This document shows positions 10,638-20,999 of a DNA stretch of 64,000 nt, piece by piece. Made by a program: the position numbers and the translations under genes. Under the pieces are notes generated by a model. It saw only the letters and a program-made list of their open reading frames with translations, ran no database searches and was not told the origin of the DNA. Within the stretch, counting starts at the first letter, position 1; each line of letters opens with the position of its first letter. The stretch comes from Epiperipatus broadwayi (lineage: Eukaryota > Onychophora > Udeonychophora > Euonychophora > Peripatidae). The stretch spans positions 374,001-438,000 of the forward strand of contig JAQFVV010000322.1 in NCBI GenBank assembly GCA_028023455.1. The letters run 5' to 3'.

Positions 10638-13600
10638 TAAAAGTATATGTTTTTTATTCTAAATATGTACTTTTTTCTGTAAAACTGAATTTTTTGTATA
10701 TAGTGTATAATTAATTTTAAATAGTTTCATAGTTATGGGAAAAGTTAGTATCTCTATATAGCTATTATATTTCAGTTAATCTTTATATTGATTTTTAATT
10801 ATAGTACTGTATGTCTAACTATTCAGTAGTTTATGGCATTTTGGTTTGAATTTATATTGTTGTTTTGAAAACTTTGAAGTATTTAAGTCAACTAAGAATG
10901 TGTATATATATTTGTTTTGATTTATTAAAAGGGGTTTTCTATTTTAATATTATCAATATTTTAAAAATGTGTTATTTTTTTCTACTTGGAAACAAACTGC
11001 AAAAAAATAAACTGCTGGTTTGAGTTTAATATATTTATTTTATCATACAATTAGATTTTTTTTAAAAATGCAATCAAACATGCATAAAAGTTTGTTTTTC
11101 CTGTATTTATTTGTACTTCTATAACTTATTATTAGAGCTGTAATGTGTTTGTATTGTATTTTAATAACTCCCTCCCCCCACCGTTGCTATATCAACTCTA
11201 CCACCAATAAGAATATCTAATATTTTAGATCGGTGTGTTTAAGCCAGCTTACTGTCTTGGCATACTTTATTATTGTATTATTTTCCATATATAATAACAA
11301 TACTTGGAATGCATATAAAATGTAATAGTGAGTACTTATTCTTTAAAACAATGGAATGTGAAATATATTATAATATTCAAAATGGCTTCGTTTATTTTCT
11401 AAAATCTGTTATGTATATCAGGTGAGTATAATTTAATTGATTTACTAGTGGAACGCAGGGAAATTTAAAAGTTGTTATCAGTTTGCTAATCTAGTTAAAT
11501 ACAACATTTTTAAAATTATAAAATCTTATTGTTTTAATTAAATTGTATCATTTTGAACTTTAAAAAATACCATTTTTAATAAAATTGGTAACTGATACGT
11601 ATACTTGAAAATATAATATAAAGTTTGTGTAACATTATTACATATATGTATGTGTACATATATTGCATACCACCATTTAAATATTTATGTATTTCTTGTG
11701 TATTTCACAGTACTAAAAGGTTAATGTTAACCTTGTAAATGATATTGATAGAATCACTTCCTAAAATTTTAATTAAACGGTTTTGCTTAATTAATAATTG
11801 AGAATGTTTATGAATTAAAAACTAGTTTGTAATTTTTGCTTTATAATTTAAATCGCTTGGTAGTGAGGAGAATATTGTGTAATCCATACAGTTTTTAGAC
11901 TTGCTGGAAATTAAGCTACTTCAATGACTTTATGTGATAAATTTTAATATACTGTAGTTCAAAATTGTATAAATGTAAGATAAAACTTAGATTTTTTTTT
12001 TAATTCATTATAGTCTATAATTATCGATCTTTAAAAACAATAATATATATTAAAACTTAAAATAGAGGTTATTTTGATAAAATAGGGTTTCTATAAAAAA
12101 AAAACTTTAAAAGCAAAATATGACACAATTTATAAATATATATTTAACATTAAATGTCAAATTGCAATTAATTTTTCATGAATAATTATTTTAAAATATT
12201 TTGTGCATTTGTCTAGAAGAAGATATAACAGTCAACTATATTAATGATATGACAGCAATATTTACTTAAAATTAATAAATCCATCTAATTAAAAAATAAA
12301 TAAAATTGCTTCATAAGCTTCTAAATTCTAATAGCAGATCACAATTCTAATGTATTATTTATATATTTGTGTGTGTGTGTTCATTATCTTATTTTTTTAT
12401 TTTAAATTTGCAATCTCTATATAATGCAGGTAACTTTTATATGTCCTCATAAATGTTAAAAGTTAAGAGAACTAATGTAAATAGTCCAGGAAATAATACT
12501 ATAACTAATAAAAATAAAGTTATTGTCACTTTTTTCTTCATATATGTTAACTTGGAAAAGATTATAATCAAAGTGCACAGTTCTTTCCACTCCTATGAAA
12601 TAGTACAATATAATAATACTCTAAATCAGAAGTCTTAATCAGGTAAAAAAAAAATTGTAACTATCACTAGATAATTTTCTGTTATGTTGAATAATCATTG
12701 TCAGTTAAGTTTTGGGATATGATGGTTGTACATCTACCTGCTAAGCTCATGATCAAAGATTTTATTCCTGACTGGAAGAACATTGAAATATTTTTAGATT
12801 ACTAGCAGATTTATTTATATATATATATAAAATCCTCTGCCATGTATTAGATTGAATAATTAGGCAATAAAATATTATAACAGTTGAAAGTTGTCTATTG
12901 CTTGCCATTTACTTTATTTTTATTTTTTAGTTAGCTCATCCTTATCTAACCCAAGTATCCATTCAGTAATTGTTAGTAAATAAGCATTTAAGTAGTTTAT
13001 TAATTAGTGGCTAAAGGTTCCAGATTAATCTGGGATACTCAAATGAGTATTAATACAGCTCTAAAAGAAATATATATATATGAAATAATTTATGTAGCTA
13101 GTATAGACAATGCTTCTGAAAGCACTCAATTTACTTTATCTTACATCTTCTCTGGATTTTTAAAATAGTTGAGGAATGTCAAGTGTTAGTAATAATAGGA
13201 TTAAATTATAGGTAATCAAAGTCATCTTTTTTATTTTTTTGCCAATTATTATTTATTGTTAAAGCTATAAATTTTGGAGCGTGATAACTTGTATATATAT
13301 ATATTTCACAACTAACTTCATGCACATACTCTTTCACTTTCAAACACTTAAGATTCGCCCATACAAAAGTGTTTGGGTTCGAAAAGATAGATGGCCATTC
13401 TACCTTTTCCAAAGACTTTATCATGTGGTTGAGTGTTAGTATTCATTCATTTATAGTTAAAATCTTCAAAGTGCATGTGCAACAGCGTAATGCTGTGTTA
13501 AATATTACAGTTTACAAACATCGCGCTATAAAAAATGATTTATTTACATACTCTTTTAACGAAAATGGTTTTAGTCATACATACACACATCTAATTAAAT

Positions 13601-14600
13601 GATGAAATCAAATTGAATCTCCATTCTGCCATAACATTTTCTGATCATATATTTGACAATTTAAAGGTGAATTGTTTAGGAGTGTTTGACAATATTTTAG
13701 TTTTTTTAATTTTATTTAATCATTAATTTAAATGGTTTTCTCAGTTGGAGGGTCATTTTCTTTAGTGGTAGTTTTGCTCTCCAAATTTTCTATGAACACA
13801 TTTCTTACCAGTTTTTTTATTTATTTATGATATTCCATTTTATTTAAATATTGAATTATCATAAGGTAAATCTTGAATCAAGTTTAATTTGCTTATATAT
13901 TTCCTGAAATATAGTAAATGGATGTAGATTTAGAAGAAGGGAAATTTTTTCCACTCTTTCTAGCTACCTGAATCTTCTTTATAGTGATGGATTATAGTAA
14001 CAATTTATTTTTAATTTACTATTAGCATTATTGATGGCTCAAATTTTATTATCAATCATTATATTATTTTATTAGGAAATCAAATTTGATATATTATTTA
14101 TTGTTGTTTTTTTTTCATCTCTGGGTAAAGAATAAATAATATATATATATATATTTACATTATATACTTATTCTCATTAAGTACTATTTGAATTGATAGA
14201 AATTTAATTCATTTTCATACAAACATTAATTTGTAATGAAAATCAATTTTTGCATTGCATACATTTACATATGCATATATGTATACAAATTAATTCTTTT
14301 TACATTATATATATATATTTATTATCTATTTTTATTCCTTCAGCTTTTCTTAATTTTTTTTTTTGTCTTGTCATCTATTTTTGTAATTGTTGTTAAATGT
14401 GTAATGGTAAGCAAAGGCTCACATAACTTTCTATATTTACTTTTAATATATGCAGTAGGAGCAGTAAATCACTTAATTTACACTACTCCAATCTGCATTT
14501 GTAAGCTTGAATTCTTCATGAATACTAGGTAGCAGTGCTGTATTCAATTTTATCTCTCTTTTTTTAATGCTACGCATTGAGATACTGAGTTGAATATAAG
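10638..14600. other. AT-rich DNA, microsatellites only
   Basis: Contains a short (GT)n run near 12368-12380 and several (TA)n runs (about 12818, 13070, 14137). There is no gene-like structure. Confidence 0.45.
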
Positions 14601-14949
14601 TTAAAAAATAAAGTGACCATTAATGAGGAATTCCAGCAGTAACTTGTACTCTGAAGAAAGTCAGTAGTCTGAAAGTAATTGTAAGTGATGTATTTACATT
14701 GGCATTTAGTGGTGTTTTGGTTTCCATTTAATATAGACTAATATCAGATTTAAAAAGTCACATTTGTTAAATAAATTAAACTTTAAAAACACTTTTATTT
14801 TCTATAAAAAAACCTAGATAAATTAAAAAATGATTATGCATTTTTTATAATTAGATGATTTTATATTATGTTGAGCAAAAGAAGTTTGTTCAGAAACTAG
14901 CAATGTGGAAAAAGAAAATATTTATATAGAACAAACTTACGAAAAATGT

Positions 14950-15530
14950 TTATCCATCAGCTGTTATTAAGAAAACCTTAAATAGACAACAAAAAGAACC
15001 ATCAAAAGAAAAAACAATTTTTGGTACTGTAGTGTACCATACATTCCAAAAACAGCAGATAAATTAAGAAAAATCTGCAACCAATATAACATCAGAACAG
15101 TTTTTTAGAGCCATACCACACTATGTGAAATTCTAACATCTACAAAGTCTAATACTTGAAATGCTGAAAAGAAAAAATCTGCATTTATGAAATACCATGT
15201 GAATGTGGAAGAACATTTATTGGTGAGACCACTTGTTCTATGAAAAGTGCTTGCAAGAACACAGACTGATGATTAGAAGAAAGAAAACGTGTTCAAGGTA
15301 GCAGATCATGTGTGTGCCAATGAACATATATTCAATTGGGAAAATACAAAAATATTGGATAGAGAAGAAAAAGGTACAAAGAAGAAAATTTAAAGAAGCT
15401 GCTCACATGACAATGGCAAACAATCCCATAAGCCAACGTAATGTGACTATACATAATGTATAGAAACCACTAATAAACTTTGCTCTTAGGGAAAAATGGA
15501 GAAATCAGGAGAAACCTCATAGATAAATAT
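14950..15530 (+). pseudogene. Penelope-like element relic, RT end plus GIY-YIG endonuclease
   Basis: Plus-strand frames, broken by several shifts, read like the C-terminal part of a Penelope-like retroelement. A VPYIPKTADKLRKICNQYNI-type segment joins the RT to the endonuclease. Around 15170-15250 lies the GIY-YIG core with IPCECGRTFIGET, then a CLQEHR segment, AADHVCANEH-like residues, then DREEK and a KFKEAAHM segment, followed by NPISQ near 15430. These are in the order of the PLE GIY-YIG domain (GIY/YIG strand, Arg helix, His/Glu region, conserved KEA). The RT core is missing upstream, so the copy is 5'-truncated, and stops make it inactive. A tRNA-derived SINE begins about 30 bp after its visible end. 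Confidence 0.72.
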
Positions 15531-15550
15531 ATGTAATTTCTACTAACTAT

Positions 15551-15775
15551 TGCATTTGGCAGGATGGCTCAATTGGTTAGAGTGTTACCTTAAAATTCAA
15601 TACTCAAGAATCCAAGGGTCCAGGTTTGAATCCCATGCTGGTACTGTCACTGATCAGGCCAGCAACACCTGAAGAAGAGAGGAGAATAATATCTCTCAAA
15701 ATGTGCCAAATATTAATCTGTTTGATGTGCTATTACTAACAGTTGAATACATTTGGAATATTTAAATAAAGTTAA
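15551..15775 (+). mobile_element. tRNA-derived SINE
   Basis: A Pol III-type promoter is recognisable: A-box-like ATGGCTCAATTGGTTAGAG (from 15564) and B-box GGTTTGAATCC (15623-15633). The tRNA-related head is followed by a non-tRNA body containing CACCTGAAGAAGAGAGGAG, a GAGAG/CTCTC hairpin and ATGTGCCAAA, and it ends in an AATAAAG-containing AT-rich tail near 15770. CATTTGG words at 15554-15560 and near 15750 could be remnants of a target-site duplication, but this is weak. The CTGAAGA-hairpin-AAAA core resembles a decayed hammerhead layout (see findings). Confidence 0.6.
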
Positions 15776-15839
15776 ATTTTTCTAAAGACATTCACTACTT
15801 ATATTAGATGGTGGAAATAGTCCAATATAAAAATACAAC

Positions 15840-16180
15840 TAAAACACTATCATATTGCCACACACAGCAAGCTAGAGTAATCAATGTATGCCAGAAGGCT
15901 TGTGCATAAAATCCCCATCTAGTGCCTACTCATCCAATATCCCCAGACTAGTTTCTGGCTTATGGCCTTTGTCAGTGAGGAGTGGAACCTTGGATCTGAG
16001 AGCACTGCACCTAGATCTTAGGATCTAATGCAACCACCTTTTATCTCCATTTAACTACAAAACTATGAGTCTTAAACTGAAAACACCTTAAATGTTTTCA
16101 ATCCAAGCCCATTAGCTCATACAGTCATATGGGTCTGAACCTGGTTCAGTACTCATACATTTTGGTGTCTTTGGTGTATT
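15840..16180. other. Less AT-rich block, unassigned repeat-like sequence
   Basis: This stretch stands out from its surroundings by its higher G+C and lack of homopolymers (for example GGAGTGGAACCTTGGATCTG near 15980). It lies between the SINE and a PLE relic, so it may be an untranslated part of one of them. I recognise no coding or RNA motif. Confidence 0.3.
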
Positions 16181-16289
16181 ATACAAACTACTTATTTATT
16201 TTATGTTTTCACTTTCATTTTTTACTCTTTTTTATAGATATTTATTTTTTATACTAAGCTTGTTTTTAAACCCCCTTCTCTATTAAGGA

Positions 16290-17528
16290 TATGGAAGGCT
16301 GAATGATAGAGGATGAGAATGCACCAATATTGATTAAAAGATATGTGAATGATTTTTTTGTTAATATTTAATAGTGGTGAACAGCAAATAAGATTTATAG
16401 ATAACATAAAATAGATAAGAAGATACATTTTACAACAGAATGGAAAAAAGACAATAGATTGGCATATCTAGATATAGTGATAAAGAAGGAATATAATGAG
16501 AAAGATGTGAAGTAAAAACAGAAGTGTATAGAGAAATGGGTATTACAAATGCAGTCAGTGAATTGGATTCTAATTTAGATAAAAAGCATAAGATTGGTGC
16601 TATAAGTTCTAAGGTATATAGATCAAAATATTGTGATGAAGGAGAGGAATGATAAAGAAATAAATAGATTAAAGGAAGATTTCAATAAAAAAGAATGTCC
16701 TGAAGAGGTAATAAAAAAGATAGAAGAGTTATGTAAAAAAAGAGGGAGAGGGGGGAAAGAAAAATGAATGCATAGGAATAAAAGTTAATGATAATAGTAT
16801 AGTAAGGGGAATTAATAATATTAAAAAAATTAATAAATAATTTTAAAATATTAAATATAAAGTAGTGAATAAAAGGAAGAAAAATGTAATGGTTATTTTA
16901 GATAATATGTATATAAGTGGAGAAAAGAAATATATAAATGGGATTTATGAGATAGAATATAGAAAATGTAAGGATAAAGGGATTACAAATAAATATGTAG
17001 GTGAGATGAAAAATTTAATATATACTAGGTTAAAAAAACAAATATGATAGAGGATCACCAGTATATATGCATTTTATGGAGACAGATCATAAACTAGAAA
17101 AAAAGGATATTAGAATAAGTTGTGCAAGTAGTAGAAGAAATAGAAAAATAAGGGAGGTAATTTTAATAAAGAAGATAAAACAAAATATTAATAGAGAAGG
17201 GGGTTTAAAAACAATCTTAGTATAAAAAATAAAATAAATAAGTAGTTTGTATAATGGATAATAGAGGAAGCTGTATATAAATAAAAAAGGAAGTAGGAAG
17301 GATGATGGGATAGAGAAAATGGTGGAGGGAAGAAAGAAAAAGTAGAGAATAAGGTAAATAAAAATACATATATAAAAATAATTTTTTTAAAAAATAATTT
17401 TATAAAAATTAAGTAAATGAAAGAAGCAGGAATAAAATATGGATAAAAAAGGAATTAAGGAATGGAATAAGATAATAAAAAAATTAAGATAATATGTAGA
17501 AATAAGTGAAATGAAAATTAAGGTTAAA
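16290..17528 (+). pseudogene. Penelope-like element relic (5' portion), cytosine-poor coding strand
   Basis: Decayed plus-strand coding sequence of a second PLE lineage. Near 16340 a RYVNDFF-like segment fits the RT catalytic region (usual YVDD box). At 16425-16480 comes FTTEWKKDNRLAYLDIVI, typical of the PLE RT thumb side, followed by long Lys/Glu-rich linker sequence. At 16865-17047 is the GIY-YIG module with NGIYEIEYRKC, NKYVGEMKN and LIYTRLKKQ. A following segment resembles HFMETDHKLEKKD, then a terminal INREGGLKT-like motif near 17195. Frameshifts and stops interrupt it. The coding strand is almost free of cytosine; 17281-17520 has only two. The untranslated tail is interrupted by a Tigger-like insertion and resumes at 18721. 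Confidence 0.75.
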
Positions 17529-18135
17529 TACGCCTGAGTCTCTTTTTATACGGTAGATAGGTTCCACAGAAAACACACATTAAAAAAATCACCTTACCTT
17601 GAAAAATGTAGGATACATCCCAAAATTTTCAAAAATCACATAAAACCAACAATGTAAAATTACTTTAAAATCCGCATAAAAAAGAAATAAAAAGTATGAC
17701 TAATAAAAAATTTCAAATATTAAAAAAAATGATACAAGACAAACTTTTTTTTACTTTTTTTATTAGCTATTTAATTTTATTCAAAACAGTGTGTTTTTAT
17801 GTGTAATTTATTTTATATTTTTTTATACAAATTTTAATCATCATCGCTATTTGACAATATGCAGTTCGTTTGTGAACTGCTAAATCAGATTCGTCACAAG
17901 AGGAAATACAATTAGGGCCAACTTCAGTCTCGTGCTGTGTTAATGGTTTTTTCTCTACAATGTAATCAGTAATTAAACTTTGAGATAATGATTTTACTAA
18001 TTGTTTATGAAACTCGCAATATCAGACTGTTATGTCTAGCTGTTAGAGAATGCACTTCCACGAGTGCAACTATACATATATACAACATGCTTCCACAATT
18101 GTGTTAATAATGACTAGTGGTTAAATTTTCTTTTG

Positions 18136-18299
18136 TACACATATATACATGGAGAAACTTTTAGACAGAAAAAAGTTAGAAGTAAAAATATTTAAAAGTT
18201 TTTAGAGATACATTCTTTTTAGGTAGAAATTAAAAGTTCTTAAATATTTTTATTTGTAACTTTTTTCTGTCTAAAAGTTTCTCCACGTATATACGTGTA
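18136..18299. repeat. Hairpin (MITE-like) insertion inside Tigger copy 1
   Basis: The left arm 18136-18206 and right arm 18232-18299 are inverted repeats of about 70 bp (TACACATATATACATGGAGA against TACACGTATATACGTGGAGA), with a ~25-nt loop. Sequence around it, about 18035-18345, is missing from Tigger copy 2, so it inserted into copy 1 after that copy formed. Confidence 0.7.
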
Positions 18300-18388
18300 T
18301 AAAAAAAAATATAAACATACTCATATATAACACCAACATACAATTATTTAGCTCTCGGAATTTAAGAGCTCATTCATAATTCGTGTCA

Positions 18389-18661
18389 TTAAAAAAGAAA
18401 ATGATTTTCCAATTGATTAGAAAGTTGAAATTCTTGAATCATTTTTGCTGTGAAATGAACAGGTTCCACTTCTGTTTTATTATCTTTTTCTAAATCTTCA
18501 ACAGAATCTAAATTTATTGCCAAACCTTTTTCCAACAGACATTTAAAGTATGTAAAATTTAATGTGTATATATGAAATGGGGGAATCCCGATTTTAAGTG
18601 AAATATGAACTTCTTTATTGCATAAAAGAAAACTGTATAAAAAGATGTTAAGAAGAAACAT
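18389..18661 (-). pseudogene. Tigger-type transposase C-terminal fragment
   Basis: A 90-codon open stretch inside Tigger-like copy 1. Its acidic segment DSVEDLEKDNKTEVEP followed by VHFTAKMIQEFQLSN resembles the C-terminal tail of Tigger transposases, where an acidic run precedes an FT-x(5)-F-x-L segment. Farther along the minus strand (about 18000-17900), a second segment reads SQSLITDYIVEKKPLT; copy 2 has SQSLITNYIVNRKPLT. Retention of that peptide in both copies supports real coding ancestry. The CENP-B-like DNA-binding and DDE domains are absent. Assignment rests on weak C-terminal similarity plus the TIRs. Confidence 0.5.
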
Positions 18662-18720
18662 GAATCACATAACTTCAAAATCGCATTAAAAAAATCCTCA
18701 CAAAAAGAGACCCAGGTGTA

Positions 18721-19095
18721 TATGAATATAGTAATATAAGAAAGATTTCATATTACATTGAATTTCTAAAATTATGGCAAAGGTAAAAGGTGAATAAATA
18801 TAAATATGATAATAATTAAGAATAAAAATAAATAAGAAAAATAAAGGATAAAATAAAATTAAAGTGTTAAAAATTATAGAATAGTAAGTTTAATGAATAA
18901 AGTGATGTTAATAATTAAGTTGATAAAATTATAAGATTATAATAGATATATGTATGAAATATGGTTATATTGATATAATGTTTAAATTTTGTTGATCTAA
19001 CGAAGTCTGCTATTAAAACTGTAAAGAATAAATAAATATATTTTGCATTAAAGTGTAAGAAGAGTGAAATGTTGTTATTATATGTTATATAAAAA
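18721..19095 (+). pseudogene. Penelope-like element relic, 3' tail after Tigger insertion
   Basis: Downstream of the Tigger element the strand composition of the PLE resumes. 18781-18960 has no cytosine at all on the plus strand while still containing many G. The end, about 18995-19080 (CGAAGTCTGC, AAAACTG, AATAAATA, AAAGTGTAAGAAG in order), matches in order and spacing the termini of the inverted PLE sequences at 54393-54475 and 55215-55320. This marks it as the terminal untranslated region of the same PLE family. Confidence 0.6.
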
Positions 19096-19140
19096 AAAAA
19101 TGCAAAAATAACGAAGGAAAGGGGAAGAGAAAATATTGAA

Positions 19141-19590
19141 GTTTTTTAATTATTCTGACAAAGTGGTATCAGCCTGTTTGGTTTAGTGTAATGACAAGAG
19201 TATTTATATAATAGATTTCAAGCCTGAGTCTCGGAATTCAAGTCTTGGGCATTTGTCACAATAAGTCTAAGCAAAAAAGTATCCCTTTTATATTTAAATA
19301 AAACATATTTACAATCCAACTGTATTTCTAATAATAAAATGATTTGGAAATTTAAACATTTACTTATAAGTTTTTTTAATTATTGTGACAAAGTGGCATC
19401 AGCCTGTTTGGTTTAGTGCAGTGTATATATAATAGATTTCAAGCCTGAGCCTTGGAATTCAAGGCTTGGTCATTTGTCATAATAAGTCTAAGTAAAAAAT
19501 TATTCGTCTTATAGTTAAATTAAAAATATTTATACTCAATTTATTTCTTATAGTGAAGTGATTTGAAAATGTAAACATTTTCAATTACAT
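19141..19590 (+). repeat. Tandem duplication of a tRNA-like SINE, 230-bp period
   Basis: Two units start at 19141 and 19371. Each contains a tRNA-like body with a perfect 7-bp outer stem TGACAAA/TTTGTCA (19156-19162 with 19252-19258; 19386-19392 with 19473-19479). Inside are GTTTGGTTTAGTG (A-box-like) and GGAATTCAAGxCTTGG (B-box-like), followed by a shared ATAAGTCTAAG-containing tail. The second unit has lost about 10 nt between the boxes. Either a SINE inserted next to its kin or a local duplication could explain the arrangement. Confidence 0.6.
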
Positions 19591-19881
19591 ATAAATTACA
19601 TTAATTATCTTGACGTCTTAATGTTTCCATGGTAAAGCACCTTAGTGCCCCACACAACCTGTACACCCGCATGTGGTGACCCTGATCGTTGCTATCTAAT
19701 ACTTCGATTGTATAAGTACATTTCTATATATATATTGACTAACTACAATTGTCACTCATTTGAATTAATTTTTTTTTAAAAGTCATTGCTCTTTAATTCA
19801 TCGTCTTCTTATATAAATGTTATATTTTGATCATAATGCCTTGGTTTTTTTTTGAGTCAGAATTGCATTGAAAATGTATTT

Positions 19882-20100
19882 ATATGTGTAATATATAGGG
19901 TACATGAGCACAAACTTTCACACGACCCACTATTCTCCACACCATCTCATAACACTGATACACTTGAACACTTATATGTTGAAAAGATAAATAATCTTTT
20001 CAACATATATGTGTTCAAGTGTATCAGTGTTATGAGATGCTGTTGAGAGTGGTGGGTCATGTGAAAGTCTGTGCTCATATACCCTATATATTACATATAT
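19882..20100. mobile_element. Fold-back / MITE-like element, 107-bp arms
   Basis: The arms 19882-19988 and 19994-20100 are almost perfect reverse complements with a 5-nt AAATA loop. Both ends carry the GTAATATATAGGGTA block, and the middle carries GTGTTCAAGTGTATCAGTGT or its complement. The arms differ by only a few substitutions, so the insertion or its homogenisation is fairly recent. No transposase is present. The superfamily cannot be assigned because no clear target-site duplication is visible. Confidence 0.75.
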
Positions 20101-20819
20101 AGACACAGTTATGTAATAAGCTTGTGTGTTTCAGTTATAATTATATGTGTGTAATTCGGTTTATTTTTTATTCCATGTCATCAGTTAGTGATATTCACTG
20201 CAATGCCCTTTCAAAATCTAATAAAATTGATAATAATATGGAAAATTAATTTTTTCGATGCTATCACTTTTTTGTTACACTCACACAGTTGATCATAATT
20301 GGCATTATTACAAGATTTGTTTGATGCCCTATATAATTAATTTACAAAAAAGTCATGCTATCAACTATGTATAATCACTGATATTATAGGACATTTAACA
20401 TTTATACTGTTATTTTTTTCTCTTTTGTAAAATAATGATTTTATCTTTTAAAAAAAATTTCTATAATTTTTTTATAAAGACTGATACTTAGTCTAGGGTT
20501 TTTTGTTTTGATTTATTACAATATTTTACAGGGTTTCTATACCAATACTTATGCCTCCATCTTTTATATAGAAATTTTTCCTACTTTATTTTTATTTTGA
20601 AATCCTAGTTTTAAAAGTAAATCTGTATACAAAAAGTAATGAATTTCACTTTTTATTTTAAAAAAAAACATATATGCTAATATTCATTTAATGCAAGAAT
20701 CAATACAAAATTGCAAGATGTAATAAGATTTAGATTTAGTGATAATTTATTTAATTGAAAAGGTACATCCAACTTTTAAAAAGTCATATAGTAGAATTTA
20801 AAATATTGATTATAATTCT

Positions 20820-20990
20820 ATCATTACCAGGAGCTTTTACTTTCTTTGTAGATTTAATTACATTCTCAATTCTTCATTTAAAATATTGGCCAATTCAGGA
20901 GATGTAGTAATTGTAGGGACTAGTTTGTTTCCTTATTCTTTATTGGAATATAATTCTTTATAAAATCTCTTCCACACATTTTTAGCAGGT
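20820..20990 (-). pseudogene. RTE LINE fragment, inverted relative to its neighbour
   Basis: On the minus strand a short block reads LNEEL followed by a KSTKKVKAPG-like motif, which matches the pre-RT linker of RTE elements (usual KNGKAPGxDGI). Upstream minus sequence gives a KCVEEIL/RIIFQ-like segment. It faces away from the longer plus-strand RTE relic that starts about 10 bp downstream, so the LINE was probably split by an inversion, a common by-product of target-primed insertion. Confidence 0.5.
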
Positions 20991-20999
20991 GAAAAAATA

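Larger units (their letters stand above)
17531..18718 (-). mobile_element. pogo/Tigger-like DNA transposon, copy 1
   Basis: The element is bounded by TA dinucleotides (17529-17530 and 18719-18720) with imperfect terminal inverted repeats: CGCCTGAGTCTCTTTTTATA at the left and, on the opposite strand from the right end, CACCTGGGTCTCTTTTTGTG. TA duplication and a TIR with a GGTCTCnTTTTATGCG core fit the pogo/Tigger group of Tc1/mariner (family knowledge). A second copy at 49563-50752 has matching ends in the opposite orientation. Both share a conserved coding-like segment. The catalytic DDE core is not visible, so this is a deleted, non-autonomous relic. It sits inside the PLE relic, and a hairpin insertion of about 300 bp lies within it. 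Confidence 0.72.

Noticed and set aside
15564-15660. Intact tRNA gene
   Set aside because: Boxes are present, but acceptor and anticodon arms do not close and a SINE body follows.
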